Assembly: GCA_015680685.1 (NCBI GenBank)
Contig: MNCI01027305.1
Coordinates: 82,760 to 146,759, forward strand
Source of the DNA: Gnetum montanum
Taxonomy: Eukaryota > Streptophyta > Gnetopsida > Gnetales > Gnetaceae
Length of the DNA stretch: 64,000 bases
Direction: 5' to 3'
Below are positions 23,678 through 35,789 of this stretch, piece after piece (position 1 is the first letter of the stretch; each line of letters starts with the position of its first letter). The position numbers and the translations under genes were made by a program. The notes beneath the pieces are model-generated. The model was not told where the DNA came from, made no database searches, and was given only the letters and a program-made list of their open reading frames with translations.

Positions 23678-24530
23678 TAATGAGTGGTGAGGTACCCCTA
23701 CACTCAACCATATGAATACAAGCGTTACACGCGCGATCTGGTTGAACTCCACAAATGGACTAGTTGTGGCATCTAGATAGTTAGCCTTAGGTCATAGTTT
23801 GCTATATTCCCACCTAGACTAGTATTAGCTTTATCATGTATGATTTAGTCTAGAGTGAAGTGTATGATGGGTTTCTAATCTAATTCTACTCCTGAAGGTA
23901 ATGGAAAGTAATATTAACTAAGCTAGGAGAGAAGGGTGAGAGAATCTAAACTAGCCTAAGTGCGATGAGCATCCATTCCTTGATTATCCATACACATCTT
24001 GGATTTCATGCACGACTACTACTGGGATTACCAAGCATAGATCCTAGGTACACTACTTGGTTACCAAGTAGTCACACTTAAATGCTCGCAATCAAGTCGT
24101 ACTCATTCCACATTTTAACATGAGTTTAAGGGTGAGAGATATTAACTAAGAAAGTAGTAAATAATAATTAAATAAATACTTAATTAAACTAAGTGAATGC
24201 TGCAATGATGAAGTAATCTTGATCTTTATTGCCAATCATGTGCGTGTCCAAGTACGTCAAACTCGAATAAAGGATGCTGTACAATTATAATCACCACACT
24301 ATGAGCATACACGGAGAGGAAAAGGGTTGAGAGAAAGAAATGAAAACACTTAAACTAAGAACTAACTTACTGATGCCTAATTGATCTGTCTACCTCTTAT
24401 TTATAGATGAGGAGATAGGTTGCAATATCATGTATGTGATATCGCAGTTGGGCTACGATATAACAAATGCGATATCGTGGCCGTGATATCACATACGTGA
24501 TATCATGGTCGTCCAACTGATGACTCATCA
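23678..24530 (-). repeat. Element D 3' LTR
   Basis: 853 bp. The outer edge reads TAATGAG where other LTRs have TGATGAG, a single G-to-A change. The TATA box on the minus strand is at 24398-24405, AATAAA at 24225-24230, and GATATC palindromes at about 24420-24510. A hand alignment of about 385 bases against the other LTR gave about 31 differences, mostly transitions. Confidence 0.9.
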
Positions 24531-24540
24531 TACCCCCATG
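24531..24540 (-). other. Polypurine tract of D
   Basis: The minus strand reads CATGGGGGTA next to the LTR. Confidence 0.75.
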
Positions 24541-24559
24541 ACTAAATGAAAACTTGTCC

Positions 24560-27484
24560 TTGAGTTATAGTGATTACATAGTAGATAGGAATGGGATTAT
24601 TGGATGGTGAAAATGGGGTTATGCTGTAGTGTGGAATGAAAACAAAACAAAGAAACAACACAAAGAATGTGCTACAAATACAAAATCTGTGGAACTCATG
24701 TAGTTCCTGGTGGCAGTGGCTCCTCCATTGGTGCTTTCCCTTTGTCTTGTGCTCCAGGTTTTTAGACTTGATGGCATTGGAGTATGGCCTAGAGCTTCTC
24801 CTCTTCGGTCCGAGGGTCTTGTGCCATCCATGCTAATGTTCCAATCTTGGATAGAGTCGGCACTTCCCACGGATAGGGTAGTTGTAGAAACATTTGATTG
24901 GCCTTGACATACCAAGCCATAAACACTTGACGCTCCTCTCCATAGGATCTACCTTTATCTTTGTATTCCTGGAAATCTACAAGCCATCAAGCCAAATATG
25001 CTATGACACCTTTTTGGCCTTGGTAGCTTGCCTTTACCACCTCAAGTTCAGAATTTGCTATCTCCAATTTTTCCAATAACTTCTTGCATTTTGCAAATTC
25101 TACTTCATATTTGACATAAGTGGTTGCTACCTACTGCTTGAGCTTTGTCCTCGGGTGCCTTACTGTTAACATGGTAAGGTTGGCATACCTCAGATTTGCC
25201 AACTCCATGTATTCTATCAGATCCTAAATCTGCAGGTCTCGGTTCTTAACTTCCGCTTGGTGGATGAAGGCATATGTATCCAATATGGCTCACCAGTTAG
25301 TGTGTTGAGCACTGATAGCATTGATATGGGCCTTGGCCATATGGATCTCCTTCTTCAGGATCTATTTGTACATCCCCACCTGATCTCGGAAGTGCTCCTT
25401 TAGCTTTTCATGCCATTTAGCCTCATTTTTCACACGCTTATTTCAGTAGCTGTCTTTTGACAAATTGCACATACCTCCTCCATTGAGAGGGTTTGGTTCT
25501 CCCTAGCTAAACGGCTTATGTCTTAGTTAACTTGGATGAATTGTTCTCACAACTGATGAAAATGTTCTTCGAGAACATTCTTTTGGTTTTCTACAGAGGT
25601 CAACCAAAGGTTGTCGACAACCAGCTGCTTATTTTCCTCCTGTAGGGATTTGAGTGCCTTAATATGTGCATGAGTTTGTGCATGTGCTACAAAGGCATCC
25701 CAAATAGCATTCTATTTTTCATTAGCCACCTTTTTATTCTCCATTATTAGCTTGGTTAGTTGCTTAGTTCTAAAATTATCTAGCTGGTCTATGGGAAAAA
25801 ATTGCAAAGGGTCTTGTTGTGTTGCTTGTAGGGCCACGAGCCATTCTTGTAATTTTTGCACCTCTGCTTCAGCATGCTCGGCCCTCACTTCTATTAAGAT
25901 CAGCTTCCCCTTTGTGGAAATGAGGTTTGACTGAATTACTATAACATCCTGAGGGATGTCAAACAGGGACATCATTATTTGTCCTATTTGGAGCAATCAA
26001 TCTAGTGCATCCTCATATTCCAAAGGAGTCATTGAGGTTCCAACCAAAGTTTAAGCATCTTGTGCTCCTGTGAGATCTACCAGTGGCACAATAGGTACAT
26101 TGACCGATTCTTTGATGTGATTTGCGACCACTTCTATAGCTCCTGTGGCATCCTGGTGTTGCATTACCACCACAGTGGCCCCTTCACCAGTTTCTAATTT
26201 CACTTGGAAAGATGTTGTATTTCCCGAGATCTGTTGTGACTAACTACTTTCCCCTCATCCTGTACGAATAGATACTTCACCCTTTGTGCGATCCAAAGAA
26301 ACCATGGGCTGAATGACATCATCAATGAAGTAGAAGAGATTTGCATTATCACAACTTCCCCAACTAACTGTCTCAGCGATGGCCTTGAGATGGCTCATCA
26401 ACGGTCTATAGTCTTACGGTAGTAGTGGTTGATCCTATCTTGTGATAGGCCCTACTTCCTATTGTTGGCTGGGTCCTATACTTGGAGGTTGGCTGGGTCC
26501 TGCAAGTTGAGTTGTAGTTGGTCTAGCCATTTGTTCTTCTTCTTCTTATGGTCCCAACGTCTTGCCAGTGATTTTCCTTGGAGCTGGTGATTTTAACAAT
26601 TCAGCATATGAAGCATTCTAGGATTTTTGAAGGACATCATTAGTGTATCCTTTGATACCAGCACGTTGGCACAACTTTCTAATAAGACAAGGGAAAGCCA
26701 AGGCAAGCTTCCATGTCTTTCGTTCTTTGAACCACCTGAGGATCTCTGTTAAATATAAATGGGGAAAGTTAGCATTAACCTTTCCCATCAACACTACACA
26801 TCCTCTTACCACATATGTTGATATTTTTTTAAGCCCTTTATGGGGAAGAGATGATATGTTCCAATTTTGAAGTAAATCCTCTCTTCCATCGTCAACTTAC
26901 CAAATGTCTTATCTTTGCCATAAGCCTTTTCCAACCAATCCTATCGCACATTGGGGTCAGAATGGGTAGATAACTGAGCAACCTTGGGCCTTGTATTTGG
27001 AAGGTTTAATACTTCCAAAATGGCCTACGCAGAGAAATCGACTATCAGACCACAAATGTTGACAGTGGTGCCTTGTTCCATGTTGTGCTAGAATTGGTAT
27101 GTCTCCCCTAGGTACTAAGCACCACTTTTAGGGAGGGTAGGACATAAGGGAGACCCTTTGAGGTGATCCCTAATAGCCTTAGGAGTGAACTTTGCAAAAG
27201 ATTCAAAGTTCAATTCCACAATCACCGCAGTGAATGTGGACTTTTCGTGGATGGCCTGAATACAATCTTGGGGGAACGTGAGATGTTGTCCCTGTTCAGG
27301 CACTGCAGTAGCTTCTCCTTCTACCTGCCCAGATTGTATGGTAGGAGGATCCTCTTGATGAATGCTGAATTATTGTTCCTCCTATTCTACATGTTGTTCG
27401 GCAGGATCTTGTCTTCCACCTCGCCTAGGTCACTTGCTTCCACCTTGAGTAGGACCTTCTTGTTGTCCACGTTTTGGGGCCATT
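24560..27484 (-). pseudogene. Element D additional ORF (globular plus coiled-coil)
   Basis: It starts at ATG 27484 (MAPKRGQQEG). Pieces in order: LNFESFAKFTPKAIRDHLKG (27250-27180), KAYGKDKTFGKLT and YFKIGTYHLFPI (about 26930-26860), then LALAFPCLIRKLCQRAGIKG (26720-26650). This order matches E and F and resembles the 'putative plant transposon protein' family. A linker with ATVVVMQHQD (about 26190-26150) follows; E has TILVMQHQGQ at the same place. From 25996 to 25712 is an open coiled-coil segment rich in Glu, Gln, Leu and Lys, continuing with breaks to about 24650. Stops are moderate in number. I see no transmembrane segment. The promoter-like module at 27978-28060 lies 0.5 kb upstream. 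Function unknown. Confidence 0.6.
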
Positions 27485-27977
27485 TGCAATCACACGAGGC
27501 TAAGCATTAGTAAGGTTGTTTTTGAAGTTAAGTTATACCTTACTGCTTGCCTTAATTAATTATTTGTTTTATCTTCATGTGATATTACCCGAAAGATTAT
27601 AATAATAAGTCTGTTTTTCTTACATTGTTTTTTTTTTGAATTTTAATTTCCCAGTGTACCTAAAGGGATTAAATGATTTTTTGGCATAGTTATTCTAAAT
27701 GTTATAGCTAATTACCCTAGATAATGTCCTTTGGGCGATGGTAATTTCCAAAAAAGTTAGATACTATTCGACAAGTGTCCCTCCCTCGCGACTAAGCTGA
27801 ACACTCCAGGTTCAAGTAAGTTTGAATAGAATTAAAATCAGAGTACCAGCAAGCGAGATAGAGGTTGAAAAGCAAAGGTGTCACACATGCAAGTTGTAGA
27901 GAAAAATTTGAAAAACTCCCACGCGTGATGTGTGCAAAATGAAGCTAAGTGTTGCGAGGAGGGGGGGGGGGGTCACC
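27485..27977 (-). other. Leader between internal promoter and D additional ORF
   Basis: No ORF. On the minus strand it reads from a C-run (27958-27972) through pyrimidine-rich DNA to TGTGATTGCAA just before the ATG at 27484. The TGTGATT(G/A)(C/T)A(G/A) block before the ATG is shared with E and F and resembles a splice acceptor. Confidence 0.45.
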
Positions 27978-28060
27978 TATTTATAGGTTTTGGGGACGTG
28001 ATATCGCGTATGATACATCATGTACATGATATCACGACCCTAGTGACATTGGGCACCACA
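27978..28060 (-). promoter_or_regulatory. Internal promoter-like module in D
   Basis: The minus-strand TATAAATA at 27978-27985 is preceded by a palindrome cluster at about 27997-28040 (GTGATATCATGTACATGAT and GCGATATCACG). This is the same layout as U3 of D's own LTRs, where TATAAATA follows GTGATATCAC and GCGATATCGC motifs. It sits 0.5 kb before the additional ORF and not next to any LTR end. I infer a promoter for that ORF. Transcription is not shown. Confidence 0.55.
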
Positions 28061-29390
28061 AAAATACCAAATTTTTTAGGGATTTTCTTGAAATCAACAT
28101 TGGAACTTAGGAAATTAGGCTACTGTTAAGGCGTTCGAAGGTAATTAGATGGTTTTGAAGGCACGAATAATGATCTATGGATTTTATCAATAAGAACCTT
28201 GGGTGGTAGAGAAAAAGGTTATGTGCTGGTACATAGGAACATTATTATTCAGAGGGATAGTAGTAGGGAAAGAAAATTGTTTGAAAATTATGCTGAGAGT
28301 AAGAAATGGTGTGTGTGAGCTATGTCATAAGTGAGAATTACAAGAGATTACATAAGTGGGTCCTCCCCAAAGCAGGTTCCAACATATAATGCCCTTGTGT
28401 AACCACACTTAAAGTGTCCATGGGCACTAGAAGGGTTAAAGGTAATCTGCACTGATTCCACAAAACACATGCATGTAAATATCACTGGAATGAGGTAAGA
28501 ATTCTATGTTACACACGACATGAGCTACAATTACACGAATAATGAGATGAGATGAACTATAGAAAGGGGTTATCAAGATTGGGACATGAGGTAACTGACC
28601 CAGGGCACAATGAATCCTACATGTAAAGAATGATTAAAGTGTTATTAATCTGTTGTTCCAAGATCAGGACCAAGTCCATTCCTCTAATCAGTGACATCAC
28701 ATTATTTCATCCCATGATGAGCAACTACGAGAGTACCATAACAACAAGGTGTACGATCACTTGGCGTTTTATTCAAGGGAGGAGTGAATTTTGTTTTGTT
28801 TCCTTTCTTTTTTTTCTCTTCTTTTTCCTTTTTTTTGAATATTGAATCCAGAGAAGCCACCAACCTTCAGGCATGGGTGCATGTCTTTCCAATGGGACCC
28901 CCTAGAGCAACATTGGATTTTTGACTACCCTTTTGATTACTCTTACTCCCATTTTTCGTTAGATCTACAAGGATCTTAGTACAACCACGTTGCATGATAA
29001 CTCCCACATACATCACTAAAGAGAATCCACAAGTCCCCTTGATGTCACACCCTAATCATTCCCTCTTGGTCCATCCTTCTTCATTCAGGGTACAATGAAC
29101 ACAAAATTAATTTTAAGTTTTAAGAATGTCAAGAATATCACTGTACCCTTGAACAGAACCTTATATTTGTAGAGAGGATGAGTGGGTGTAATGAGCTCAC
29201 TATCCACATAATTGACCACTCGCGACTTGATAACATAGAACACACCTCAACCAACGATCCACATGAGTGTTTTATTCATAGATGAGAATACTTATAAAAA
29301 ACGTAAAAGGACAAAAAGATAAAAAGATAAAATAAGAAATTGAAAAATGAAAAACTAGAAAACAAAAAGTTGTAAAATTAAAGAAAATAA
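28061..29390 (-). other. Element D spacer, no pol
   Basis: No long frame. It has a T-rich tract at 28800-28840 and A-rich DNA at 29290-29390 that resembles the DNA right after integrase in E (40860-41000). It therefore appears to be post-integrase spacer although no integrase precedes it. Confidence 0.5.
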
Positions 29391-29483
29391 NNNNNNNNNN
29401 NNNNNNNNNNNNNNNNNNNNNNNNNNNNNNNNNNNNNNNNNNNNNNNNNNNNNNNNNNNNNNNNNNNNNNNNNNNNNNNNNNN
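29391..29483. other. Assembly gap (93 N)
   Basis: An unknown-base run between gag and spacer of D. Its real length is unknown. Open frames drawn across it are not real genes. Confidence 1.
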
Positions 29484-31356
29484 AGGTAGGGGTTCACACA
29501 CTTGATTATAATAAGCATAGTGGGGCAATTTATATGATGTAGTTCCCGAATAACGAGTTGACCCACTATGATATTTGGGATTGTTAGATGATATGCAAGG
29601 ATTAGGATGTTGCCCTCCATGCCTGTGTTTCATTGGGCCATATTGTTGTTGGAGTGTGAGTTGGTGGCCTTGATGAAGTAACATGAGGTGTGGGGTTCAA
29701 AGATAAGGGTGCACCACAGGGTTGGACTTGTGCTAAGTTGGAGGATGAAGTGGCCTCGAAATGGTGTTGTCCCTTCCTAGGGTCATTTTTAAAGAAGGGA
29801 CACCTTTGATGTTGTTGAGGTCTTTCACTGTTGTTGGCAATATTAGCACAAGTGACGTTCGGTGGTTGTTGCTATGGTGCAGACACCTTAGGAACAGTTG
29901 GTGGTAATGTAGAAGGAGGGAAAAAATGAGAATGTTGAAAGTTAGGATGAGTATAAGGTGCACAAGGCGGTGGTTGTGTTGAGGACATGGGTTGATAGTA
30001 TTGAGGAGAATGGTAATGTGATGAGATAGAGTATGTTGACCCAGTTGGGGAAACATGATGTTGAACAAGATAAGAGTTTGGGTTTGGATGATACAAAGGA
30101 TGTCTCTAGTTTAGGGGTGGTCTCCTCCACGACTAGGGTTTTTTCCACTGTGATCGAACACAATATCTTTGTACGAACTCTAGATGTAATGTGTTTCTCC
30201 AATGCTCATGTAAATGTAACAATATTGGGCATTGTCCCTTGGGGTGATCGTATAGGCATATGTTGCATTCATACATATGATTGGCAGTTGAGTTCTTATT
30301 TTCCTTATCCCTTCTTTCCAATTGTCTAATTTTTTGTCCTACTTATTAGGTTGTCAAAACTCTATCTTCAATAATATCAATAAATTCTCCACACTTTTTA
30401 TATGTCCATTCCAACATCTTATTGATCTTTTCCTTGACTTCTTCTAATGATTGTTGTATTGGCAAAGATGATTCTTTCTCCTTGTGATAGGTTGATTTCT
30501 CATTTTTATGAGTATGGACCTTTGTTAAGTTGAGGTTCTAGTCTCGTTGATGTTTTTCAACACTCTTCCATCTAGCCATTTCTCCATCTTCTTTTGCTAC
30601 CCGCTTAATAAGCTCTTGGACTTGATGGGTTTGTAGTTTGTATAGTTGACCTTGGGCATACACCCCTAAGGTCTCTCTTGTTTCATTACGTAGCCCATCA
30701 ATGATATGGTACATTAACCTTTCCTCGGAGAACCCATGGCCTAGACAGTTATTTAACGATGCATAATATCTTTCTAAGGCCATGTCCAAGGGTTCATGTT
30801 GTGCTTGTTTCCACTCTTGGATTTTTTTCCTCAAGGTTGAAACTCTTGTGTAGGTTTGATATTTTTTATTAAATACTTCTACCATTGTTGGCCAACGTTG
30901 TATTGAATTTGGTTTTAACGATCTATACCATACTTTTTCTTGGCCAATGAGTGTCATAGGGAAGAGCTTGAGTTTTTGCCAACCATTATCAATATTGTTC
31001 CATGTGTAGGCATCATAGAAGGATTGTAAATGTTGATGCAGATCTAAGTCATAGCCTCCAGAAAAAATAGGGAAGTTGTTTAAATCGAGCCTGGGTAGAT
31101 GACTCTCTTTACGATGCCTACGGGAGATTCAAACAGCCTCTTGTATTTGTGTTAGACTTGTAGTAGGCAGTAGGGGTTTATCGTCATCAGGTAAGTTATG
31201 CTTTCGTGTGTTGGAACGATGTTGCTTTCGTTTATGTTTATAAGAAACCCTTACCTTAGGTTGTGTACTCCAATCTTCATCATCATATAGTTCGTTGGTT
31301 CTCCAATGAACTTCCTCACTAAGTGTGGAATTATTGTGATCTTGTAGGAGAGGCAT
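29484..31356 (-). pseudogene. gag: Element D gag (best preserved)
   Basis: It starts at 31356 (MPLLQDHNNS) and reads with one stop (TGA near 31129, where an Arg codon CGA is likely) to 30538. The core gag domain covers about 31080-30600: NNFPIFSGGYDLDLHQHLQS, VWYRSLKPNSIQRWPTM, YHIIDGLRNETRETLGVY, then a basic/acidic region. After a TAG at 30538 comes a Cys/His motif CNICLYDHPKGQC (about 30270-30230) and a Pro/His/Tyr-rich tail (30096-29600) running into the N gap. The N-terminus is shorter than in B, C and F and lacks the HLDKY block. Gag would form particles and bind RNA. It is nearly intact compared with the others. Confidence 0.8.
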
Positions 31357-31480
31357 GGTTGTGAAATTGTGTGTGAATTTGTATGTGACATTTTATAATT
31401 ATTTCTTTCTAAAAGATATATCGTTAAGTCCTTATACAACAACCTTGTATGATATAACTAATCTAGATAACTAGCACTGT

Positions 31481-31497
31481 CCCCGAAAATGATGCCA
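31481..31497 (-). other. PBS of element D, tRNA-Asp type
   Basis: The minus strand reads TGGCATCATTTTCGGGG next to the LTR at 31499. It is a degenerate match to the tRNA-Asp 3' end. Confidence 0.7.
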
Positions 31498-31498
31498 A

Positions 31499-32351
31499 TG
31501 ATGAGTGATGAGGTACCCCTACACTCAACCATACGAATACGAGCGTTACACACGCGATCTGGTCAAACTCTCTAGACGGACTAGTTGTGGCATCTAGATA
31601 GCTAGCCTTAGGTCGTAGTTTGCTGTCTTCCCACCTAGACTAGTATTAGCTTTGTCACGTATGGTTTAGTCCAGAGTGAGGTTTATGATGGGTTTCTAAT
31701 CTAATGCTACTCCTGAAGGTAATGGAAAGTAATATTAACTAAGCTAGGAGAGAAGGGTGAGAGAATCTAAACTAGCCTAAGTGCGATGAGCATCCGTTCC
31801 TTAATTATCTGTACACATCTTGGACTTCATGCATGACTACCACTGGGATTACCAAGCGCAGATCCTAGGTACACTACTGGGTTACCAAGTAGTCACACTT
31901 AAATGCTCATAATAAAGTTGTACTCATTCCACATTTTAACATGAGTTTAAGGGTAAGAGATATTAACTAAGAAAGTAGTACATAATAATTAAATAAGTAA
32001 TTAATTAAACTAAGTGAATGCTGTAATGATGAAGTAATCTTGATCTTTATTGTTGGTCATGTGCATGTCCAAGTATGTCACACTCAAATAAAGGATGTTG
32101 TATAATTACAATCATCACACTATGGGCATACACGGAGAGGAAAAGGGTTGAGAGAAACAAATGAAAACACTTAAACTAAGAACTAACTCACTGATGCCTA
32201 ACTGATCTGTCTACCTCTTATTTATAGATGAGAAGATAGGCTGCGATATCGCATATGCGATATCACTATTGGGCTACAATATTGCGGATGCGATATCGCA
32301 GCCGTGATATCATGTACGCAATATCACGGTCGTCCAAATGACGACTCATCA
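31499..32351 (-). repeat. Element D 5' LTR
   Basis: 853 bp with intact TGATGAG and CTCATCA ends. The minus-strand TATA is at 32219-32226, with GATATC-type palindromes at about 32240-32330 next to it. Same length as its partner. Confidence 0.9.
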
Positions 32352-32760
32352 TCCTCCTTGATGATTTGCTTTAATTTGGGATTTAGCCACCTCTGTGATT
32401 GCCTTCTAGGCTTCATGGTCAAGTCAATGTAAATGTGATGCTAGCATATCCTTGGATCGATTCCTATTAGCTCTGGACATGACCAAGCAAAGGCTATTGA
32501 CCATTTATTCACCACCTTCAACAACTTTTGTTTTTGTTCAGGAGCAAGTTTGACATTAATTATGACTAGTTTACCATTCTTTAAATATGCATGCTCCATT
32601 TCAACTAGTAAAGTTCTTAGCTCTAAGGGGTCCTATTTGAAATGATTAGGACTTTCTAACTCATCCCAATAGGTATCATTACCTTCATTAGAGAGTTTGG
32701 AATGAACTTGTTCAATTTTGTCCATGCCTTTCACATATGCACATGTTAGGCTCTTAGTTG
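32352..32760 (-). pseudogene. Element C reverse transcriptase, 5' part
   Basis: It resumes after D at the point where 23677 stops. It matches the RT upstream region of E (43690-43930), including the CATATTTAAAGAATGG-type block near 32575-32590. Stops are present. Confidence 0.7.
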
Positions 32761-33340
32761 GCTCCATGCATATTGTGCTGCTATCTAAATTAGCTATTAG
32801 CCACTTAGTGCTCTCCTTCTTTATGGCTGCTATGTATAGGAACCTTTGAATATTGATCTCTTATGCACATTGATCACATGCCTTAATGTATGTGCTCTTG
32901 ATGGGCCAAATCTTTTGCATGTAATTGCACCCGTCATTGTTGTATGTGATGCATGGAATATGCTTCTTCTCAATCTTCCTAGCTCATTTTCATTAGATAT
33001 TTTGAGAGATGGGTCCCTTATACCCATTTTGCATGTCAACCATGCTTAACCAAGCCCTTAACCAACCTTGATTACCAGAAAATTAGCAGGATAGGACTAC
33101 CCATAAACTATGGTTATAATGTCCTCTACTAATCCTAGAGGGACAATAATTGAATGATTTGCTAATTCTAGATGAATGTTGCTCTTCTTAAGAGGTGGTA
33201 GGTTCTAGGCCTTGTACATGTCATGGGAGATGAGATTAACTCTAGAACTAGAGTTAAAAAGAGCTTTGCATGGCTCTTGTCCAACAATCTATAAATAAAT
33301 GAGTAGACTTCCTAGATTAGATCTTTTGTAGGAAGACTGC
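32761..33340 (-). pseudogene. pro: Element C protease region (broken)
   Basis: On the minus strand the IPxGLVEDI-like region and the downstream IRDPSLKIS and SIFHASHTT blocks (33039-32830) match the intact E protease and its C-terminal extension in order. Frame changes and stops break the catalytic half (about 33150-33300). Confidence 0.65.
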
Positions 33341-33479
33341 CATCCTTGATCCAGTTAGAAACAACATGAGTTAGCATTACAGTGCAAATCCTAGGTAGCA
33401 CATGGTTCAAAGGGCACTTACAGGTATTTGATGTAGAGGATGAGGGTGATGGAGATGTAAGACAATTAGCTAGGGTAGG

Positions 33480-34889
33480 CTATGAGGGCTAGAGAGGACT
33501 ATTAGGTCAAAAGAAAGATCTTCTTCTTGATCAATTTTCCAAACCACTTGGTTGAAAAATTAATTGTGAGCGTATAACCCTAGTTGCATTTTATTATTAC
33601 AGTTGTGGAGGAATCTCACTCTGCATAGACAGAGCAGGAGATAATTGGGTTAAAGGTGGAGGTGTAGGTGTAGAGGGATGTGGAGGATGATAAGGATATG
33701 GATATGGGATTTGCCCTCAAGTAAATGGTGAATGTGTTTAATGGTACTCTTGAGGGTAATAGTGATGTTGGAATGATGCATGACTTGCAGAACATCTAGG
33801 GAAGATGGGCTATTGAACATAGTACCCATATGGATCTAATTAGCTATAAGCATACTGCTACCATGGTGGTGACATTCTCCATGATTATGATTGGTACCAT
33901 TATTGGTATTATTAATAAGATTGTGGAAGAGTTCCACTTGGGTAGTAAGCTTGTTGCTGTTGGTGGAACTACCTTTAACTACCTTGAGGGTAAGACAATC
34001 ATCTTGGTGCTTGCCTACATGCTAGATGAGGATTCAATGCATACACCCCTAACTCTTGTAAGTGTGACACCATAGGGCAACATCCCTTTGGATGTTCGTA
34101 TTGACATATGTCACATTTAGTTTCATCATCAAAGTCAGACTTCACAACTTCCTCTATTATAGCAGCTTTACCCTTACCTCTTTGGTAGGCACATTCAGCT
34201 TCTTTTCACCTCCTACGATTACGATCACTATTTTTCTCTTTGGATTCTTTAACAATCTTCAAAATAGTTTAAAATTTTTCATCCAAAGAGTCCCATAGCT
34301 TGTCAACCTTGGCCAAAATATCATAAATAGATTTTTGGATGGGCAAGGTCTTTTTGTTCACCACTTCATCAAGTGGTGACTCCTCCTCATCACAAAATTA
34401 GACCTCTCGTTTTCTAATGGAAGGGTCCCAATTATAATCTTCAAAAATTTCCCTTTTTTGTAGCTCACCTTCTTCTTTTTCTACCTACTTAATTAACCTT
34501 TGGATCTTATGAGCTTTCATTTTAGACAACCTTCCTTGGTTATACCCCCAAGGGTTCTTCTTATTTCTGCTCTAAGACCATCTATGATGTGGTGAAGTTG
34601 TTCCCTTTAGGAATAACCATGGCTGGGGCATTAGTGTAGGAGTGAATAGTAGCAGCCCATGGTGGCATCCAAGGGTTCATGTGCTTATTTCCAACCTTGT
34701 ATTTGCCTTCTTAGATTAGACACTTTGGAGTATGTTTGGTATTTTTCTTTGAATAGTTCTAACATGGTACTGCATCTATGGATAGATTTTGGCTCTAAGG
34801 ATTGATACCAACTTTTAGCTTCCTTAATGAGTGTCCTTGGAAAAAGTTTGAGTTTCTACCACTCATTCTCTATGTTCTATAAGGCATAG
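33480..34889 (-). pseudogene. gag: Element C gag, 3' part
   Basis: From 34889 down: core gag residues (SWYQSLEPKSIHRCSTM, about 34820-34760; EPLDATMG and HHIIDGLRAEIRRTLG, 34680-34540), then charged, Cys/His and proline-rich regions to about 33480, with frame changes. The upstream half lies beyond element E at 48290. Confidence 0.75.
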
Positions 34890-35770
34890 TGATGAGTGGT
34901 GAGGCACTCCTACGCCCAACCATACAAATCACAAGCAATCACACATGATTCGATCAAATTCTAAAGACTGCAAGCACTTACACACAATATTCTAGCCATC
35001 AAAATCCTAGTTAGAATGGTCATTGTCTCTCAACTTCACTTGTTACATTCTAGAACAATGGTTAAGTGAGATTGAGGCATATGATTTTTATGTGTTTTCT
35101 TTTATTCTTAATATTTAATTCTTATAATATAGGGAGTAAAAGGACTAGGTAATTGAAGATTTCACTAGTCTATCACTCGACTACTCCTAGCATAAGCAAT
35201 TGTTCCCACTCTCTATGCACATCCCAAGCATGTCCTAATCACTACTTGGTTGCCAAACGTTAAGCATCATTAGGTTGCCAAGTGTTAGGCATATGTTCGA
35301 GGTGGTCATGCTTATGTGTTCTCGTGGACTACTAAAACTTACTGTGACTATAAAGCGATAACAGAAGCATGAAAATTATTGAAGTGTTAAAATATTAATG
35401 CTTAAGTAATTTAGTTCAAATACTACAAGGGATGTTCAAAAAGCTTGTCTTTATTGCTATTCATGCCAATGGACTTAGGTACATTAGCATTTGATTAAAG
35501 AGTTGTACACTCTTCGGACTATGTCTGCGGGCACTTGGAAAATAATCTAACTCCTGTGGAAACAAATTGTAAGAGCTTCACTACAACTTCAACAAAAGAT
35601 GCCATAAATGTAGTGGGTGCACTCATATTTATAGTGGGAAATGGAATCTACATTGATGAGGCCACATGAACACTTGGAAAGATGTGTCGACAGGGTCACA
35701 TCGATGTGGCCACGTTAATGAGGCTTTATCAACGTGGCCCAGTTGACGTAGTGGATTGGATGCTTCATCA
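34890..35770 (-). repeat. Element E 3' LTR
   Basis: 881 bp, TGATGAG to CTTCATCA. The minus-strand TATA is at 35626-35633. Its U3 has CATCGATG, GTGGCC and ACGTCAA-type motifs in place of GATATC. Confidence 0.9.
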
Positions 35771-35780
35771 TACCCCCATG
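35771..35780 (-). other. Polypurine tract of E
   Basis: The minus strand reads CATGGGGGTA next to the LTR. Confidence 0.75.
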
Positions 35781-35789
35781 ACTGAGTAA

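Larger units (their letters stand above)
23678..32351 (-). mobile_element. Element D: complete element lacking visible pol
   Basis: 8674 bp between perfect TCCTC duplications, with two 853-bp LTRs. On the minus strand: LTR, PBS, gag (31356-29484), a 93-base N gap, spacer with internal promoter-like module, additional ORF (27484-24560), PPT, LTR. No protease, RT, RNase H or integrase motif is present. DNA after the gap already resembles the post-integrase spacer of E. Either D is a non-autonomous gag-plus-additional-ORF element, or pol was lost in the assembly gap. The LTRs are more alike than those of the other pairs, so D is probably the youngest insertion with both LTRs visible. Confidence 0.85.
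23673..32356. repeat. Target-site duplication of element D
   Basis: TCCTC at 23673-23677 and again at 32352-32356, flanking D exactly. This shows D is one complete insertion into the RT of C. Confidence 0.9.

Noticed and set aside
29355-29684. Open frames running through the N gap
   Set aside because: The N stretch translates to unknown residues and hides any stop. Only the gag tail on the left side is supported.
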